This document shows, piece after piece, positions 41,301 to 50,700 of a DNA stretch of 64,000 nucleotides. Location: positions 5,580,001 through 5,644,000 of the forward strand of contig OX359194.1 of the NCBI GenBank assembly GCA_947172415.1, read 5' to 3'. The notes beneath the pieces are model-generated. The model saw nothing but the letters and a program-made list of their open reading frames with translations, ran no database searches and had not been told where the DNA came from. How positions within the stretch are numbered: the stretch's first letter is position 1; the number at the start of each line of letters is the position of its first letter. A program made the translations under genes and the position numbers. The stretch is from Chondrosia reniformis. Lineage: Eukaryota; Porifera; Demospongiae; Chondrillida; Chondrillidae.

Positions 41301-42464
41301 ATATGTATGTACGTACAGATATACAGTATATATGTACATATAAATATGAATATTTTATATTTACCTACATAAATACGTATATAGAGAACTACCGAGAAGG
41401 TGACACTGACTGTGCATCTGTACCATTACTATGGTTGGCCAAGGGATGGTCATCCCAGGACACCAGGCCTACTAACAATGATGGGTGATATTGAGAGGAC
41501 ACACTACAAAACACATGCTCCAGCGATCATCATGTGCGAGTATGTCTCTTATACATACACTGAACACAGTAGAGCAAGCACACACACTGAACCTAGATAC
41601 ATTGCAATTAAACAATAACAACCTATATACGTATGTATATAGTTTTCTATGCATATTGTATCTCAGTGTATTTTTAGGCACTAAACATAAGCCATGGATA
41701 ATCTACAAATCATTTTCCTACAGTTGACATCATTGGGGCTAAGGAAAGAAACTTAGAATAGACGTTTTCTAGACTAATATATGTATATTCCATATATATA
41801 CAACTCTAAAAACACATACCTCCTTTTCAATACGTATATATATATTTCCTATTCTAATTGGTTAGTATAAATTTAACATGAACAGGTATGTATAATACAG
41901 CCTGACACAACATTTATTCCTTCAGTGATGGTATGTCAAGGACTGGGGTATTCCTATGTGCAATGTCTGAAATTGAGAGGATCAAAGTGGAAGGAATGAT
42001 GGATATATTCCAGAGGGTTAAATCTCTCCGTGCTAGCAGACCACACATGGTGTCATCAACTGTAAGATATGCATAGTGTAACATGTCTGGTAATTTATAT
42101 ACTTATTATACATTTTACTAATGATGTACATACTAATATATTATGGTCTATAGTAATCAACCTATTTTACATATATTTCACTGTGGTATTTGAAAAAGCT
42201 CTGTGACCCAGTAGAGCAGAAGAAGAAAGAGACGCCTGTATCCTCATCCAAAACTCTCAATAATAGGTTTAGTTCCCTACAGGCCTATCACTATAGAATG
42301 GATGGAGTACATATATACGTATGTAGGAAAACATAACTCATGTACTAACAGTACATGATGAACGTATATCCCTTGAATATTAAATGTAGGTCGATTATGA
42401 GGTGTGCCACGAAATACTTCTCAGCTATCTGGAATCTTTTGACACATATGCCAATTTCAAGTAA
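20247..42464 (+). CDS. receptor-type protein tyrosine phosphatase, gene B
   Basis: Exons traced: 20247-20316, 20803-21096, 21391-21702, 23205-23486, 23731-24045, 24671-24949, 25282-25533, 25610-25933, 26011-26298, 27424-27675, 27745-28068, 28134-28421, 28659-28910, 28988-29311, 29400-29687, 30446-30697, 30773-31096, 31265-31549, 31657-31938, 32195-32770, 33295-33552, 34062-34397, 34474-34689, 34795-34902, 35145-35408, 35610-35733, 35889-36004, 36437-36573, 36665-36743, 37047-37120, 37199-37235, 37622-37719, 38017-38139, 38346-38509, 38831-38969, 39204-39353, 39848-39947, 40012-40088, 40564-40695, 40821-40955, 41385-41539, 41926-42061, 42390-42464. They sum to 9096 nt, 3031 aa plus stop, unbroken, which supports the model. 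Layout: signal peptide, Ig-FN3 twice, FN3-like domains with a module repeated four times, one membrane helix, active D1 ([18 protein letters not shown]) and inactive D2 (WPRDGHP, CDDGMSRTG). A large adhesion-type surface phosphatase is expected. No orthology to a named vertebrate RPTP is claimed. Confidence 0.85.
22193..22219 (+). other. hammerhead-like core in a gene B intron
   Basis: CTGAAGA, GGACC, CTTGA, GGTCC, AAAAG. The stem is perfect and starts with a G-C pair as in true hammerheads, but GAAA is AAAA. Confidence 0.35.
22648..22679. promoter_or_regulatory. X-box-like palindrome (RFX-type site) in a gene B intron
   Basis: GTTACC AG GGTAAC at 22655-22668 fits the RFX consensus GTNRCC-N-RGYAAC exactly, and it is nested inside ATATCAC...GTGATAT. 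Known RFX sites act near promoters; this one is in a long intron, so function is unproven. Confidence 0.35.
24671..24949 (+). other. gene B exon 6: FN3 domain
   Basis: A 279-nt intact FN3 exon with [18 protein letters not shown]. It is the unbroken counterpart of the frameshifted gene A exon 4. Confidence 0.8.
25282..26298 (+). other. gene B module copy 1 (A1-B1-C1)
   Basis: A1 25282-25533 (252 nt), B1 25610-25933 (324 nt), C1 26011-26298 (288 nt). A is a cysteine-bearing FN3-like domain, B an FN3-like domain and C a classic FN3. All keep phase 1, so copies can be added or lost without breaking the frame. Confidence 0.85.
26460..26940. other. GC-richer, CpG-bearing insertion between modules 1 and 2
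   Basis: The stretch has visibly more CG dinucleotides than the introns around it and no module-like sequence. The equivalent gap between modules 2 and 3 is only about 240 bases, so this block was added. No ORF or terminal repeats are recognised. A transposon remnant is a guess. Confidence 0.4.
26970..27203. mobile_element. MITE-like element with ~42-bp inverted repeats
   Basis: ATACAAGTAAATAAAAACAT begins an arm at 26970-27020 that returns as reverse complement at about 27155-27202, ending in ACTTGTAT. About 140 bases lie between. It sits in the same enlarged intron as the GC-richer block. Confidence 0.6.
27424..28421 (+). other. gene B module copy 2 (A2-B2-C2)
   Basis: A2 27424-27675, B2 27745-28068 and C2 28134-28421 have the same exon lengths as copy 1 (252, 324, 288). 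Introns inside the module are also similar to those of other copies. Confidence 0.85.
28659..29687 (+). other. gene B module copy 3 (A3-B3-C3)
   Basis: A3 28659-28910, B3 28988-29311 and C3 29400-29687 again measure 252, 324 and 288 nt. The sequence before A3 (about 28530-28658) matches that before A4 (about 30336-30445). Confidence 0.85.
29809..30335. mobile_element. ~0.53-kb insertion between modules 3 and 4, hAT-like in look
   Basis: The intron before A4 matches the one before A3 on both sides, but here is interrupted by about 530 bases. The left end is full of GTTAAC-type motifs and a 19-bp hairpin (about 29850-29891). A 33-codon ORF (30137-30238, start MATISSNTV, with KRRR) is inside. 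Termini of this style are known in hAT elements; the class is a guess. Confidence 0.55.
30446..31549 (+). other. gene B module copy 4 (A4-B4-C4)
   Basis: A4 30446-30697, B4 30773-31096, C4 31265-31549 (285 nt). C4 is the most diverged FN3 of the set and may be the original neighbour of domain D. A partial repeat of the end of B lies just after B4 (about 31115-31160). The A4-B4 intron equals that of gene A. Confidence 0.85.
31657..32770 (+). other. gene B exons 19-20: domain D and an FN3 with a long insert
   Basis: Exon 31657-31938 is a cysteine-bearing FN3-like domain (YNCSLEC). Exon 32195-32770 (576 nt, 192 codons) is one FN3 whose middle holds an extra stretch of roughly 85 residues rich in Ser, Asn, Thr and Pro before the closing [15 protein letters not shown]. 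The gene A counterpart (6592-6886) lacks it. Confidence 0.65.
32981..33183. mobile_element. Tc1/mariner-type MITE with TA target duplication
   Basis: A 199-bp element at 32983-33181 starts CGGTAGGCACGGAAATTATC and ends with nearly its reverse complement (about 36 bp arms). TA precedes it at 32981-32982 and follows it at 33182-33183. A TA duplication with such arms is typical of mariner-like MITEs. It lies in a gene B intron. Confidence 0.8.
33295..35408 (+). other. gene B exons 21-25: membrane-proximal FN3 domains
   Basis: Exons 33295-33552, 34062-34397, 34474-34689 with 34795-34902 (one split FN3), and 35145-35408. All are multiples of three. They match gene A exons 10 or 12, and 13 to 16, in order and in intron position. 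Confidence 0.75.
35610..36573 (+). other. gene B exons 26-28: transmembrane helix and juxtamembrane segment
   Basis: Exon 35610-35733 encodes a hydrophobic helix of about 21 residues ([20 protein letters not shown]) after a proline-rich stem. Exons 35889-36004 and 36437-36573 encode a basic start (KCGRHKKLG) and a charged linker ending FKDEYK before D1. Confidence 0.75.
36127..36315 (+). mobile_element. inverted-repeat element with hammerhead-like centre
   Basis: Imperfect ~36-bp arms at 36127-36165 and 36279-36315 (both with GGTTCATCCTT or its complement). In between, 36212-36239 reads CTGAAGA, GACCC, CTA, GGGTC, AAAAC: a hammerhead-like core in which the G of GAAAC is A. It lies in a gene B intron. 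Confidence 0.5.
37421..37580 (-). repeat. copy of the ~240-bp interspersed repeat, reverse orientation
   Basis: Reverse complement of the family seen at 45751-45993: it keeps GGGTCACTCATGAAGGGTGG, GAGAAGAAG and ATCCTCATCCAAAGCTTTAG. It lies in the gene B intron just before exon 32 and is diverged. Confidence 0.6.
38017..38520 (+). repeat. gene-conversion block shared with gene A (12983-13480)
   Basis: Exons 33 and 34 and their intron are almost identical to gene A. See the gene A entry for contrast with flanking exons. Confidence 0.75.
39357..39607. repeat. CATACA/CACATACATG microsatellite
   Basis: About 250 bases of CATA and CATACACATACATG-type repeats start four bases into the intron after gene B exon 36. 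ORFs read from it (His-Thr-rich or Cys-Met-Val-rich) are repeat artefacts. Confidence 0.9.
40373..40477 (-). mobile_element. inverted-repeat element with degenerate hammerhead-like centre
   Basis: GGATTCCATATGA (from 40373) returns as its reverse complement ending about 40476. On the minus strand at 40423-40448 it reads CTGATGA, then AGAC...GTCT, then AAATG where GAAAC would be expected. Confidence 0.4.
42204..42290 (-). repeat. fragment of the ~240-bp interspersed repeat, reverse orientation
   Basis: Contains GACCCAGTAGAGCAGAAGAA and CCTGTATCCTCATCCAAAAC, the complement of the middle of the 45751-45993 copy. It lies in the last gene B intron. Confidence 0.6.
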
Positions 42465-42477
42465 CCAAGATGGTGAC

Positions 42478-42483
42478 AATAAA
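42478..42483 (+). terminator. polyadenylation signal of gene B
   Basis: AATAAA 14 bases after the gene B stop codon; close, but the only clear signal nearby. Confidence 0.45.
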
Positions 42484-43053
42484 TACTCAACTGTTTGATT
42501 TGGTAGTTAACTTGTAAACTATATAGGTTGAGTGTGAACTACATTTTTGATTACTAATTGAACTGGTTTGTATCATTGCTGAATTACTAATTAGAGTGAT
42601 TTTGTTGGCTAGTTTGACTAACACAGGATCAAATGTCAGGTTTCAGAAGGCATGGAACCTATTTGAAACTCTTTGAACAGCCAGGTTTCAAAAGGTATGA
42701 ACACATGTATAAAACTGGAAAGGGGGCTACATACTGCAACCCTTACTTATTCCCTATCCTGTATTGAATTTTATTGAATTAAGAATTGAATTTTTATGAA
42801 ATAAGAATTGATATTAAGCTTACACATTAAATGCAGCTGTGTATGACCTCTAAATTGACTACACCTACGGTACGCGTCAAAAGTAAGGCTTATACTCGCG
42901 AGATTCGAGTGCGAGTGCCTCGACAAGGCGAGTGATAACCTCGAAGGATCACTCGACAAATTCTGTTTCATAAAGTTTGTTACAGTTCCTATAGAGTTTC
43001 ACCTAAATGCTATATAACAGGATCTAGCTGCACAAAATCAAACTAATTTTAAG

Positions 43054-44313
43054 CTACTTCTTGTGGTCCAAATTTTCAGCAAAATATGAGTTGGCACATG
43101 ACTTCTCCTCAAATTTATAGCAATCCTTTTCAAGGAGATGTTGAAAGTATTCCAGATCATCATATACATCTGGAATGTGGACAGCATTTCTTAAGTAAGC
43201 ATAAATTTCTTTGTATGCCAAATTTTGCTGTTGATGTTCTGTATAGAATTCTTCAATTACTGGAAGAAGGTACCTCACATGGGGCGGTTTCATATCTTCT
43301 CCGTTTACAAGACTTCTCCTAAAGTCTAAAGAGGCATAAAATGTCATAAAATCACGGATAGCTTCTTTTTTATCATTGGTTGTTTTTTCAAATTTAGCAC
43401 GATTGATCACTAGAGCATCCACAAATAGGAGAGGATGGTTAAACTGACCCAGTGATGGATGAATGACACTCAGACGTTTCTGTAGATTGGTTGGATAGAC
43501 CATTGTGGAAGTCTCGGTAAATCCAAACATTAGGGTAGTCTTACCATTTTGTATGTCTCGGTCAAGGTTAGTGTGGTGGTCATCAGGATCATCATTTATG
43601 TAATTATTTGGTACATTTTTATCGAAGCATTTATTCTGTCCACTGTGATCTGTACACTGATTAATGAACCAGCTCAATCTCTTGCAAAGCTCTTCATCAG
43701 GCTCGCCAACTTTTAGTTTATTAATGCCCTCCTGCAAACTGTCTTTACCATAAATATCCACATATCCATCAAAATACATCATTGGTAGGTAAAAGCCAGA
43801 ATCATCGTTCATCTTTCCTCCGATAACCCTTTCTGGGGTCAAAAGACCAGAGAGTGCATTATAATTTGCAATGTAGGCAAGGTCGAAAGCCATCAGGTAG
43901 TTTCCACAACCCAAAGTTGGCAATCCATATGTTACTCCATCTATTTCAGTGGATTTCAAAGCCTCACTAAAAATTGTACCCTGCTTCAGGGTGATGCTCT
44001 CGAGTGGCAAAATAAATTTTTCATCTACGAGTTTTTTTAAAAATAAGGTGTCGACTTCAGCGAGATCGCATCCTTCTTCACCAAGTGTCTTTTCACTCAT
44101 ATCTTCTAAACTATAGGGGTCCCAGTCCATGGTCGTTTCAACAGTATGACTAGGGTATTTCTGATGAAAAGAATCCTGGATAAATTTTCCATACGAGTAC
44201 AACTTGTCACTAGCCAAATCTGGTATGTATGGATACAAGGCAACTTTTATGTCAGCGCTACGAGTTGTAGCAGTTAACACAGCAAGAAGAAAAACGACTC
44301 TGAAGTATTTCAT
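43054..44313 (-). CDS. secreted thiaminase I-like protein (thiamine pyridinylase family), intronless
   Basis: A single open frame of 419 codons. The ATG at 44313 is preferred over an in-frame one at 44346 because it starts a clear signal peptide (KYFRVVFLLAVLTA, cleavage near TRSA). The mature part begins VALYPYIPD, as bacterial thiaminase I does. Further family marks are DWDPYS (64-68), YGLPTLGCGNY with Cys136 where the nucleophile stands, GFTE with Glu267 where the catalytic Glu stands, and RYLLP (348-352). Thiaminase I swaps the thiazole of thiamine for a nucleophile; the fold is that of periplasmic binding proteins. The gene has no intron although both neighbours have many, and its GC content looks higher. 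Transfer from bacteria or retroposition are possible. A binding protein without catalysis is the main alternative. Confidence 0.7.
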   Translation of the reverse strand: MKYFRVVFLLAVLTATTRSADIKVALYPYIPDLASDKLYSYGKFIQDSFHQKYPSHTVETTMDWDPYSLEDMSEKTLGEEGCDLAEVDTLFLKKLVDEKFILPLESITLKQGTIFSEALKSTEIDGVTYGLPTLGCGNYLMAFDLAYIANYNALSGLLTPERVIGGKMNDDSGFYLPMMYFDGYVDIYGKDSLQEGINKLKVGEPDEELCKRLSWFINQCTDHSGQNKCFDKNVPNNYINDDPDDHHTNLDRDIQNGKTTLMFGFTETSTMVYPTNLQKRLSVIHPSLGQFNHPLLFVDALVINRAKFEKTTNDKKEAIRDFMTFYASLDFRRSLVNGEDMKPPHVRYLLPVIEEFYTEHQQQNLAYKEIYAYLRNAVHIPDVYDDLEYFQHLLEKDCYKFEEKSCANSYFAENLDHKK

Positions 44314-44346
44314 CTCTCGACCTCCACGGTGTACGGTTAATTGCAA

Positions 44347-44779
44347 TGCTTACGGAAAGTTTTTTGCAGGAACATTGCGATAACATGCAGCTTGGTGACG
44401 TCACGTGTGGCAGAATTATGGCCGAATATGTACTATATATTCTAGTAGACTATACTTAACAATTTACATGGAGTACTATATACTTTACAGTACTGTATGT
44501 AATCACACATAATTACGTCCTATCTCAACTTTGCCATGGCTAGGATTAAAAAATTATTTGAACAGGTCCTCTAACCCCTTGCAACACTAGTACCATTACA
44601 ACCTCAAAAGGAGATGTATGAAGATTTAAAAATCCCGATACATTATGTATATGGCTAGCTAAGTCTTCTAACAGTATAACTACTGGGACCACTGCAAAGC
44701 GGAAAGTTACTTACTTTCAAAGCACATTGCACACGCTCAAGCACCAAGGGATTTTCCCCTAGTCTACATGTAGCAGAAA
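44347..44779. promoter_or_regulatory. shared divergent promoter region (thiaminase-like / ECM29)
   Basis: About 470 bases separate the two outward-facing start codons (44313 minus, 44780 plus). It includes a GC-richer spot with TGACGTCACG at about 44397-44406, which matches the CRE palindrome TGACGTCA. No TATA box is convincing. Confidence 0.4.
44397..44404. promoter_or_regulatory. CRE-like palindrome TGACGTCA
   Basis: A full TGACGTCA lies about 85 bases upstream of the thiaminase-like start codon on the minus strand. CREB/ATF factors bind this sequence in animals; here use is inferred from sequence only. Confidence 0.4.
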
Positions 44780-47700
44780 ATGGCCGGCCAAACAAATACG
44801 AAGTACGTTTCATTTAGACTTCTATTTCTAAAGCATTATTGTGTACGAAAATTGCTATCAGTACTGCGAATGTTTCATTTTTTGTATATTTAGGCAACTG
44901 GAACCGGTAACAAGTGAAATAGGTAAGCTTCTCTGAAAGACATCCTCGCTACTCTTCAGTGTATGACCGAAGGAGAGGATATATCTGAGGCAACATCTTC
45001 TCTGTTTTATATTTATTGTTACGTGCATTGAATACTTTTAGAACTAGTTGAAAGAGCGTTTTGGCAGATTGCCCTAGCTGACTCCGATGAAAAGTTTGAA
45101 AGTGTATTGCACCGTTTGCTGACACCTGTTCTTCTGAAAGCTGATAGTAAGGACCATCTGATTGAACGAAAGGTACGTCAGTGTACTCATGGTTCATTTT
45201 AGTGAGGGTAATTTCAATGTTTCCCCCTCCCCCTTGAAGAAAGTCAATTATCAATAATTACTATTAGCAAATTAAACTAGGATGGCTCCTCAAAGCTTTA
45301 CAATGTTGTATTTTCCCACCTTGGTGATATATTTCTCAGAGAAACCCTAATAATGGTAGTAAGGAGTGATTGAGTGAAGGTTTGTGAGTATATACACTGA
45401 TATATAGTTTGGTGTGTGTATGCTGCTATTTGTTTTAAACTTATTATATATTTAAGTGTTCCTTTATATTTATGTTTTCTGACATGTGCTATTGCTATGC
45501 ATTGGACCCTTTTTCTGTGTCCTAGTGACTTATAGTGCAGTGCACTTTAATAATGACTGATTGATTTGTAAACAGAAACATCTCAGCTGCTTGTGTTAAT
45601 TAGTGTCTGTGCACTGTTTGTAGGTGAGGGAGATCATTATGCACGTGGTTGAGAGACTGAAGAGTCTGACTAATGTGGAGCTGCCCATGGAGGCCTTGTT
45701 TCAGCAGTGTCAGGACCTGAACACTGCCAGTCCCACCTTGGTATGTATGTATGAAAAATCTAAGATACCATTTTTACTACATGCTTTATGCCTATTCTGT
45801 AAAAGAGCCTATAGGGGAACTAAACCTGAAGAGAGCTTTGGATGAAGATACAGGAGTCTTTTCTTCCTTCTTTTCCCTTCTTTCATCTTCTTCTCCACTG
45901 GGTCAGACAGCCGTTTCTGGGAATTCCACCCTTCATCAGTGATCCTGGGAGTCTTTGTCTTTTTCTTTATCTTGATCTTCTGTGAATCCTTGGTATGCAT
46001 GTATGTACATGTTGCTGATCTAATATCAGTATACCTGTATCCCCCTTGAAGTGATTCACTTCTGAATAAGTTTCGATTGTACTGTATATTGGGGATTGAA
46101 TGCGAGGGTAATTTATCCAAAGTACAGGTAAAAGTAATATATCGAATGCAAGGTGAAGCTTAATGATTAGTATACAGAATTTCTGAGTTGTCAAATCAGT
46201 ACCGAAAGATTTTGGATGTGTACAAAAATCGCAATCTCTCATTCGTTAGACAAATGCATTCAATTTCTGATATTCAGTATAGTAATTATTCATAGAACTA
46301 TTAAAGTACGTATATATAGTTGAATATGCTGTTTGGATATTGAATCCGGTAGATACATTAACACATGAAATATTCTTTATATCTCTCTATGTTTGTGTTT
46401 CTTTATGCAGGTATACGATGTGGAACTGATAAAGTTGGGATTTCTGAGATTAAAGCCCAAAATACAGGCAGAAGTACTTCCTGAAATTCTGAAGTGTCTT
46501 CCCAGAGTCTCCTCTTTACAGCAAGCTTGGTAAGGATTCTTGTCCATTCTAAGCTTTGGAATGTGGTTCACAAAAATTGAAAGTTCTCGACAAAGGTTCA
46601 GAGAGTTACGTAATTGTCTATTTCTCTATAGTTTATTGCGATTGTTTGTTTTGGGGCTTTCTGAGATAAAATATGAGCAATCCGTCAATAAGAGAAAGGA
46701 ATGGTTTGGCTTAGAAGCATTGGATATTTCGGTTCAAAGTGTTTTATTGGAATTCCTCTTTGACTACCTCCTCCTTCCCTACAGGTTAGTGCATGGTGTG
46801 TTTGTTAAATTTTAAATATATATATACATAGCTACAATTTCACTATACATTTAGTCTCTTTCGTACTTTCTCTTCTCATCTAGTAAGATCACCCTCCCCC
46901 CTTCCCAGGGCTCACAGACCCCAGCTCCAGTGGAGGGGGAACCATCTGAACCACCACAATTAATTGTGCCTCCTCCCGGATTGAATTTCAACTCTGTTGC
47001 CAGGGTTACAGGAGGTCATCAATTGGAACCTGCCTTGGTTGAAAAGGTTCTAATCTAATTTTTTAATTTTCCTCACCTGTATGATTGAGATAATTTAAAC
47101 ACTCCCGTCAAGTTTTTGTTTATTTTTCCCATTTTAGAAAAAGTTAGAAATTTTAAAACTTTTAACTAGTGAACTCTTCAAAGAAAAAGACATCATCCTT
47201 CATCTTGTAGTTGCTATGGGTGACACCAGACAGAGGTACGCATGCGCAGACACATACTTGCAGTATACGTACATATTTATGTGATGTGATGATAAATGAT
47301 GTGGGATATTTGTTTTGTTATTGTTATGCTGATGAAGATATCTGAATCAAAATGGTTAATTTATGTTGCTGGGGCTCATTAAATCTAGGACAGTTACATG
47401 TACGCATACCTATATATGGTAGCTTCTATTAAAATTTACACATATACAGTACATAGTTGCTTCACATACATGAAAAATCTAAGATACCATTTTCCTACAT
47501 GCTATATGCCTATTCTGTAAAAGAGCCTATAGGGGAACTAAACCTGAAGAGAGCTTTTGGATGAGGATACAGGAGTCTTTTCTTCCTTCTTTTCCCTTCT
47601 TTCATCTTCTTCTCCACTGGGTCAGACAGCCATTTCTGGGAATTCCACCCTTCATCAGTGATCCTGGGAGTCTTTGTCTTTTCTTTATCTTGATCTTCTG

Positions 47701-50700
47701 TGAATCCTTCACTTACATGTACATAGTATAATATTCTTGTGTTTTATGTTTTTGACAATATCTTGACATACATTGGTGTTCTCTATAAGACATTTCAGCC
47801 ACTATTGGAATGTTGTTTTAGTGTTGTAGATTTTGCTGAAGACAAGCTCAAACTATTTGGTGCTTCTTTTGATTGGAATTCAAAGTCATTAATGTCTCGC
47901 TTGTGCAACCTCTTTCTGGGAATGCAACAGGGACAAGCAGCCAGACCTCAGACAGCACCTCAAGGAAAAGTGTTTAGTCGTCCTCCTGTGAGTCTTGCTC
48001 TCAAGCTGAAGTTGGTTCCTGTTCTGATGAAATCAGTTGTAGCTGCCAACATGTTCCCTAACTCTGTTAATGTACGTACAGTAGGTCTGAGATAGAGATG
48101 TATATACGTATATGTAGATGTACGTATATCTTAATTTACAAATTATCTTGAAATAAAAATCATTTTGTACATGTAGTCCACATAATTGTCTTTGGTTATG
48201 AAATTCAAAGAGGAGAACCTTAAATATTGGTTCTGTTCTACATATGTCCAAGGAGGATACCTATTCTGTGATATACAAATACATACATAGGTCAATAATG
48301 TATCCCAAATTTGTTTACTTTTTAAAGATATACTTTATGTAAATACTTATATATGATACAATAGGAAAAGGTACGTAGGTATATATTTAATGAGCAGCAA
48401 CACTTATATTCGATAAAAAGCTGCTGAAAGAAGACCTATAGGTTGAAACGTTCTAATCTCTGTTTCTCGAATACATACTTATAAGTGTTGCTGATGCTCA
48501 AATTTAAACCTACCTTTTCATACCTATATATCTACTTAAATAATTAGCAACCACTAATGGTAAGCATTGTACATACATTACATCCGGAAGGCTAGTTAAA
48601 ACATACGTACGTATGTATGTACAGTATATAACATATTTGTGTGTCTAGCTTGCATATACGTATGTACTGTATACGTATATCAAAGTACGTACAATATGTA
48701 GAATGTACTTTATATATCGTAGATCATATTTGAGTGCCTCTTTGGTGAGTCTACCAATGGTCGTTTGAGGCTGAGGGGACTGGAGCTCATGCATCATGTG
48801 ATCCTGAAGGCCAACCAGTCCATTGTAGTGAAGATCTCTCCATTGTTGCTGAATACACTCAATAGACTGCTCCTTCCGGAAGAGGAGGTACAGCATGTCT
48901 ATACAGACAGTCATACCACATGAATAACCTGCAGCACCATGTTCCTATACAGACAGTCAAACCACATGAATAGCCTGCAGCATCATGCTCCTATACAGAC
49001 ATACAGTCTAAAGAAGTATAATTAGAATAGACTATTTTATTAGACCTACGTACTGTATTGCTAAAGGAAAACACATATAGACCAATAGATAAGGATACTT
49101 AGGGTTTTATATCAATTTCTCTTCCTTTTTTCACTTGGTCAGACAGCTGTTTCTCCACTTTCCTCAGTGACCCTGGGAATCTTTGTCTTCTCTTCTTCCC
49201 TAAGTACTGTAGCAAAAGAGAGTGTATACAGTACAACCATACAAACTATACTGACAGTATACAATCTTTGATCTTTGTACATTTATCTCCACATTTATTT
49301 ATATACATATAAGAAACTCATTGAACCATGGGATACTTCAGTTATGACATAGCCATGGTCATCATCAGTTTTGATATTACATGTATTGAAACACTTTATG
49401 TGGCTATTAACAAATATGGTGCATTATCTGGTAGGCTTTCCTTTTAATAACATCCTCTAACAACTAAATAGGTATGCTTTTGAAATGTATGCACATGAAT
49501 TACAGTTTTCTTGTTGTACAATTGTCAATAATGTATATAATACTTTTAATTTCAGTTTTTCTTTATATAATAGGATCAAAAACTCAGAGAGCTGGCCTAT
49601 GTTGGCATTGGACAATTATCAATGTTAGTTTAAGCCTTTTTAGTTGAAGGACAGACAGTCAGCTCAAAGCAGTATAATTTGATAACATGTGCATGTAAAT
49701 ATGTTTATACGTTTCATTAATTTTTAGACGTTGCCCTCAAGTTTTTAAAAAAGATGTCAACCTGGTAGTGAAAATGTTTAAATCCTTGCAAGAGGTTAGA
49801 ATGTGCTGTTGGCCTTATTAGGTGTATTTACTAATGATAAAGATCTACGGATCTTGTAGGGTTAGGCAGGTCCTCATTTCTTTCATTGATTGGTCTGGTT
49901 CATATACGTATAAGGAATACTTATACCATATGAATGTATGTACATACGTATGTGGTATACAATTATGTCATATAAATATGAAATAAATTGAAAGGAGTTG
50001 TTTTTAGTTATAAGTGCATGTTTGTGTAATTCATTATTGAAGGAGTCTAATGATGTTGGTCTGGCTATCCAAGAATGTCTAAGTATGATGTCACAGGCTT
50101 ACATGGACCTGGAGGGCCTCTCTGCCGTCACCTTAGAAGCACTCATTTTGGAGGAGATTGAAAATGTAAACATTAACTTTGTTACATATATCACTGTGCA
50201 TTATTAGCAGTGTACATATTTCTTGGCCTTGAGGTTTAGGTTAACAAAACTTTAACTTTCATGGCATATATGCTTTATCTTTGTCGTTCTGTTCCCTAGG
50301 AGTATGCCAAAGCGAGGCTGGCAGCCATTCATTATGCTTCCACAGTATTTCCCTTTGATCATGTTGCTTCTCGCTACGTCTGTCTGTTAGCATGTGGAGA
50401 TGAGTAAGTATACCTAGGCTACGTCTGTCTGTTAGCATGTGGAGATGAGTAAGTATACCTAGGCTACGTCTGTCTGTTAGCATGTGGAGATGAGTAAGTA
50501 TACCTAGGCTACGTCTGTCTGTTAGCATGTGGAGATGAGTAAGTATACCTAGGCTACGTCTGTCTGTTAGCATGTGGAGATGAGTAAGTATACCTAGGTT
50601 ACGTCTGTCTGTTAGTGTGTGGAGATGAGTAAGTATACCTAGGCTACGTCTGTCTGTTGGCATGTGGAGATGAGTAAGTATACCTAGGCTACGTCTGTCT

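Larger units (their letters stand above)
39848..42464 (+). other. gene B PTP domain D2 (pseudophosphatase)
   Basis: Seven exons: [38 protein letters not shown] and CDDGMSRTG. The WPD Asp is replaced by Arg in the aligned place and the P-loop is non-canonical, so a regulatory, inactive domain is expected. The last-but-one exon (41926-42061) is almost identical to gene A 17207-17342. Stop TAA is 42462-42464. Confidence 0.85.

Noticed and set aside
45809-46120. 103-codon minus-strand Lys-rich ORF
   Set aside because: It is the complement of the pyrimidine tract in the interspersed repeat.
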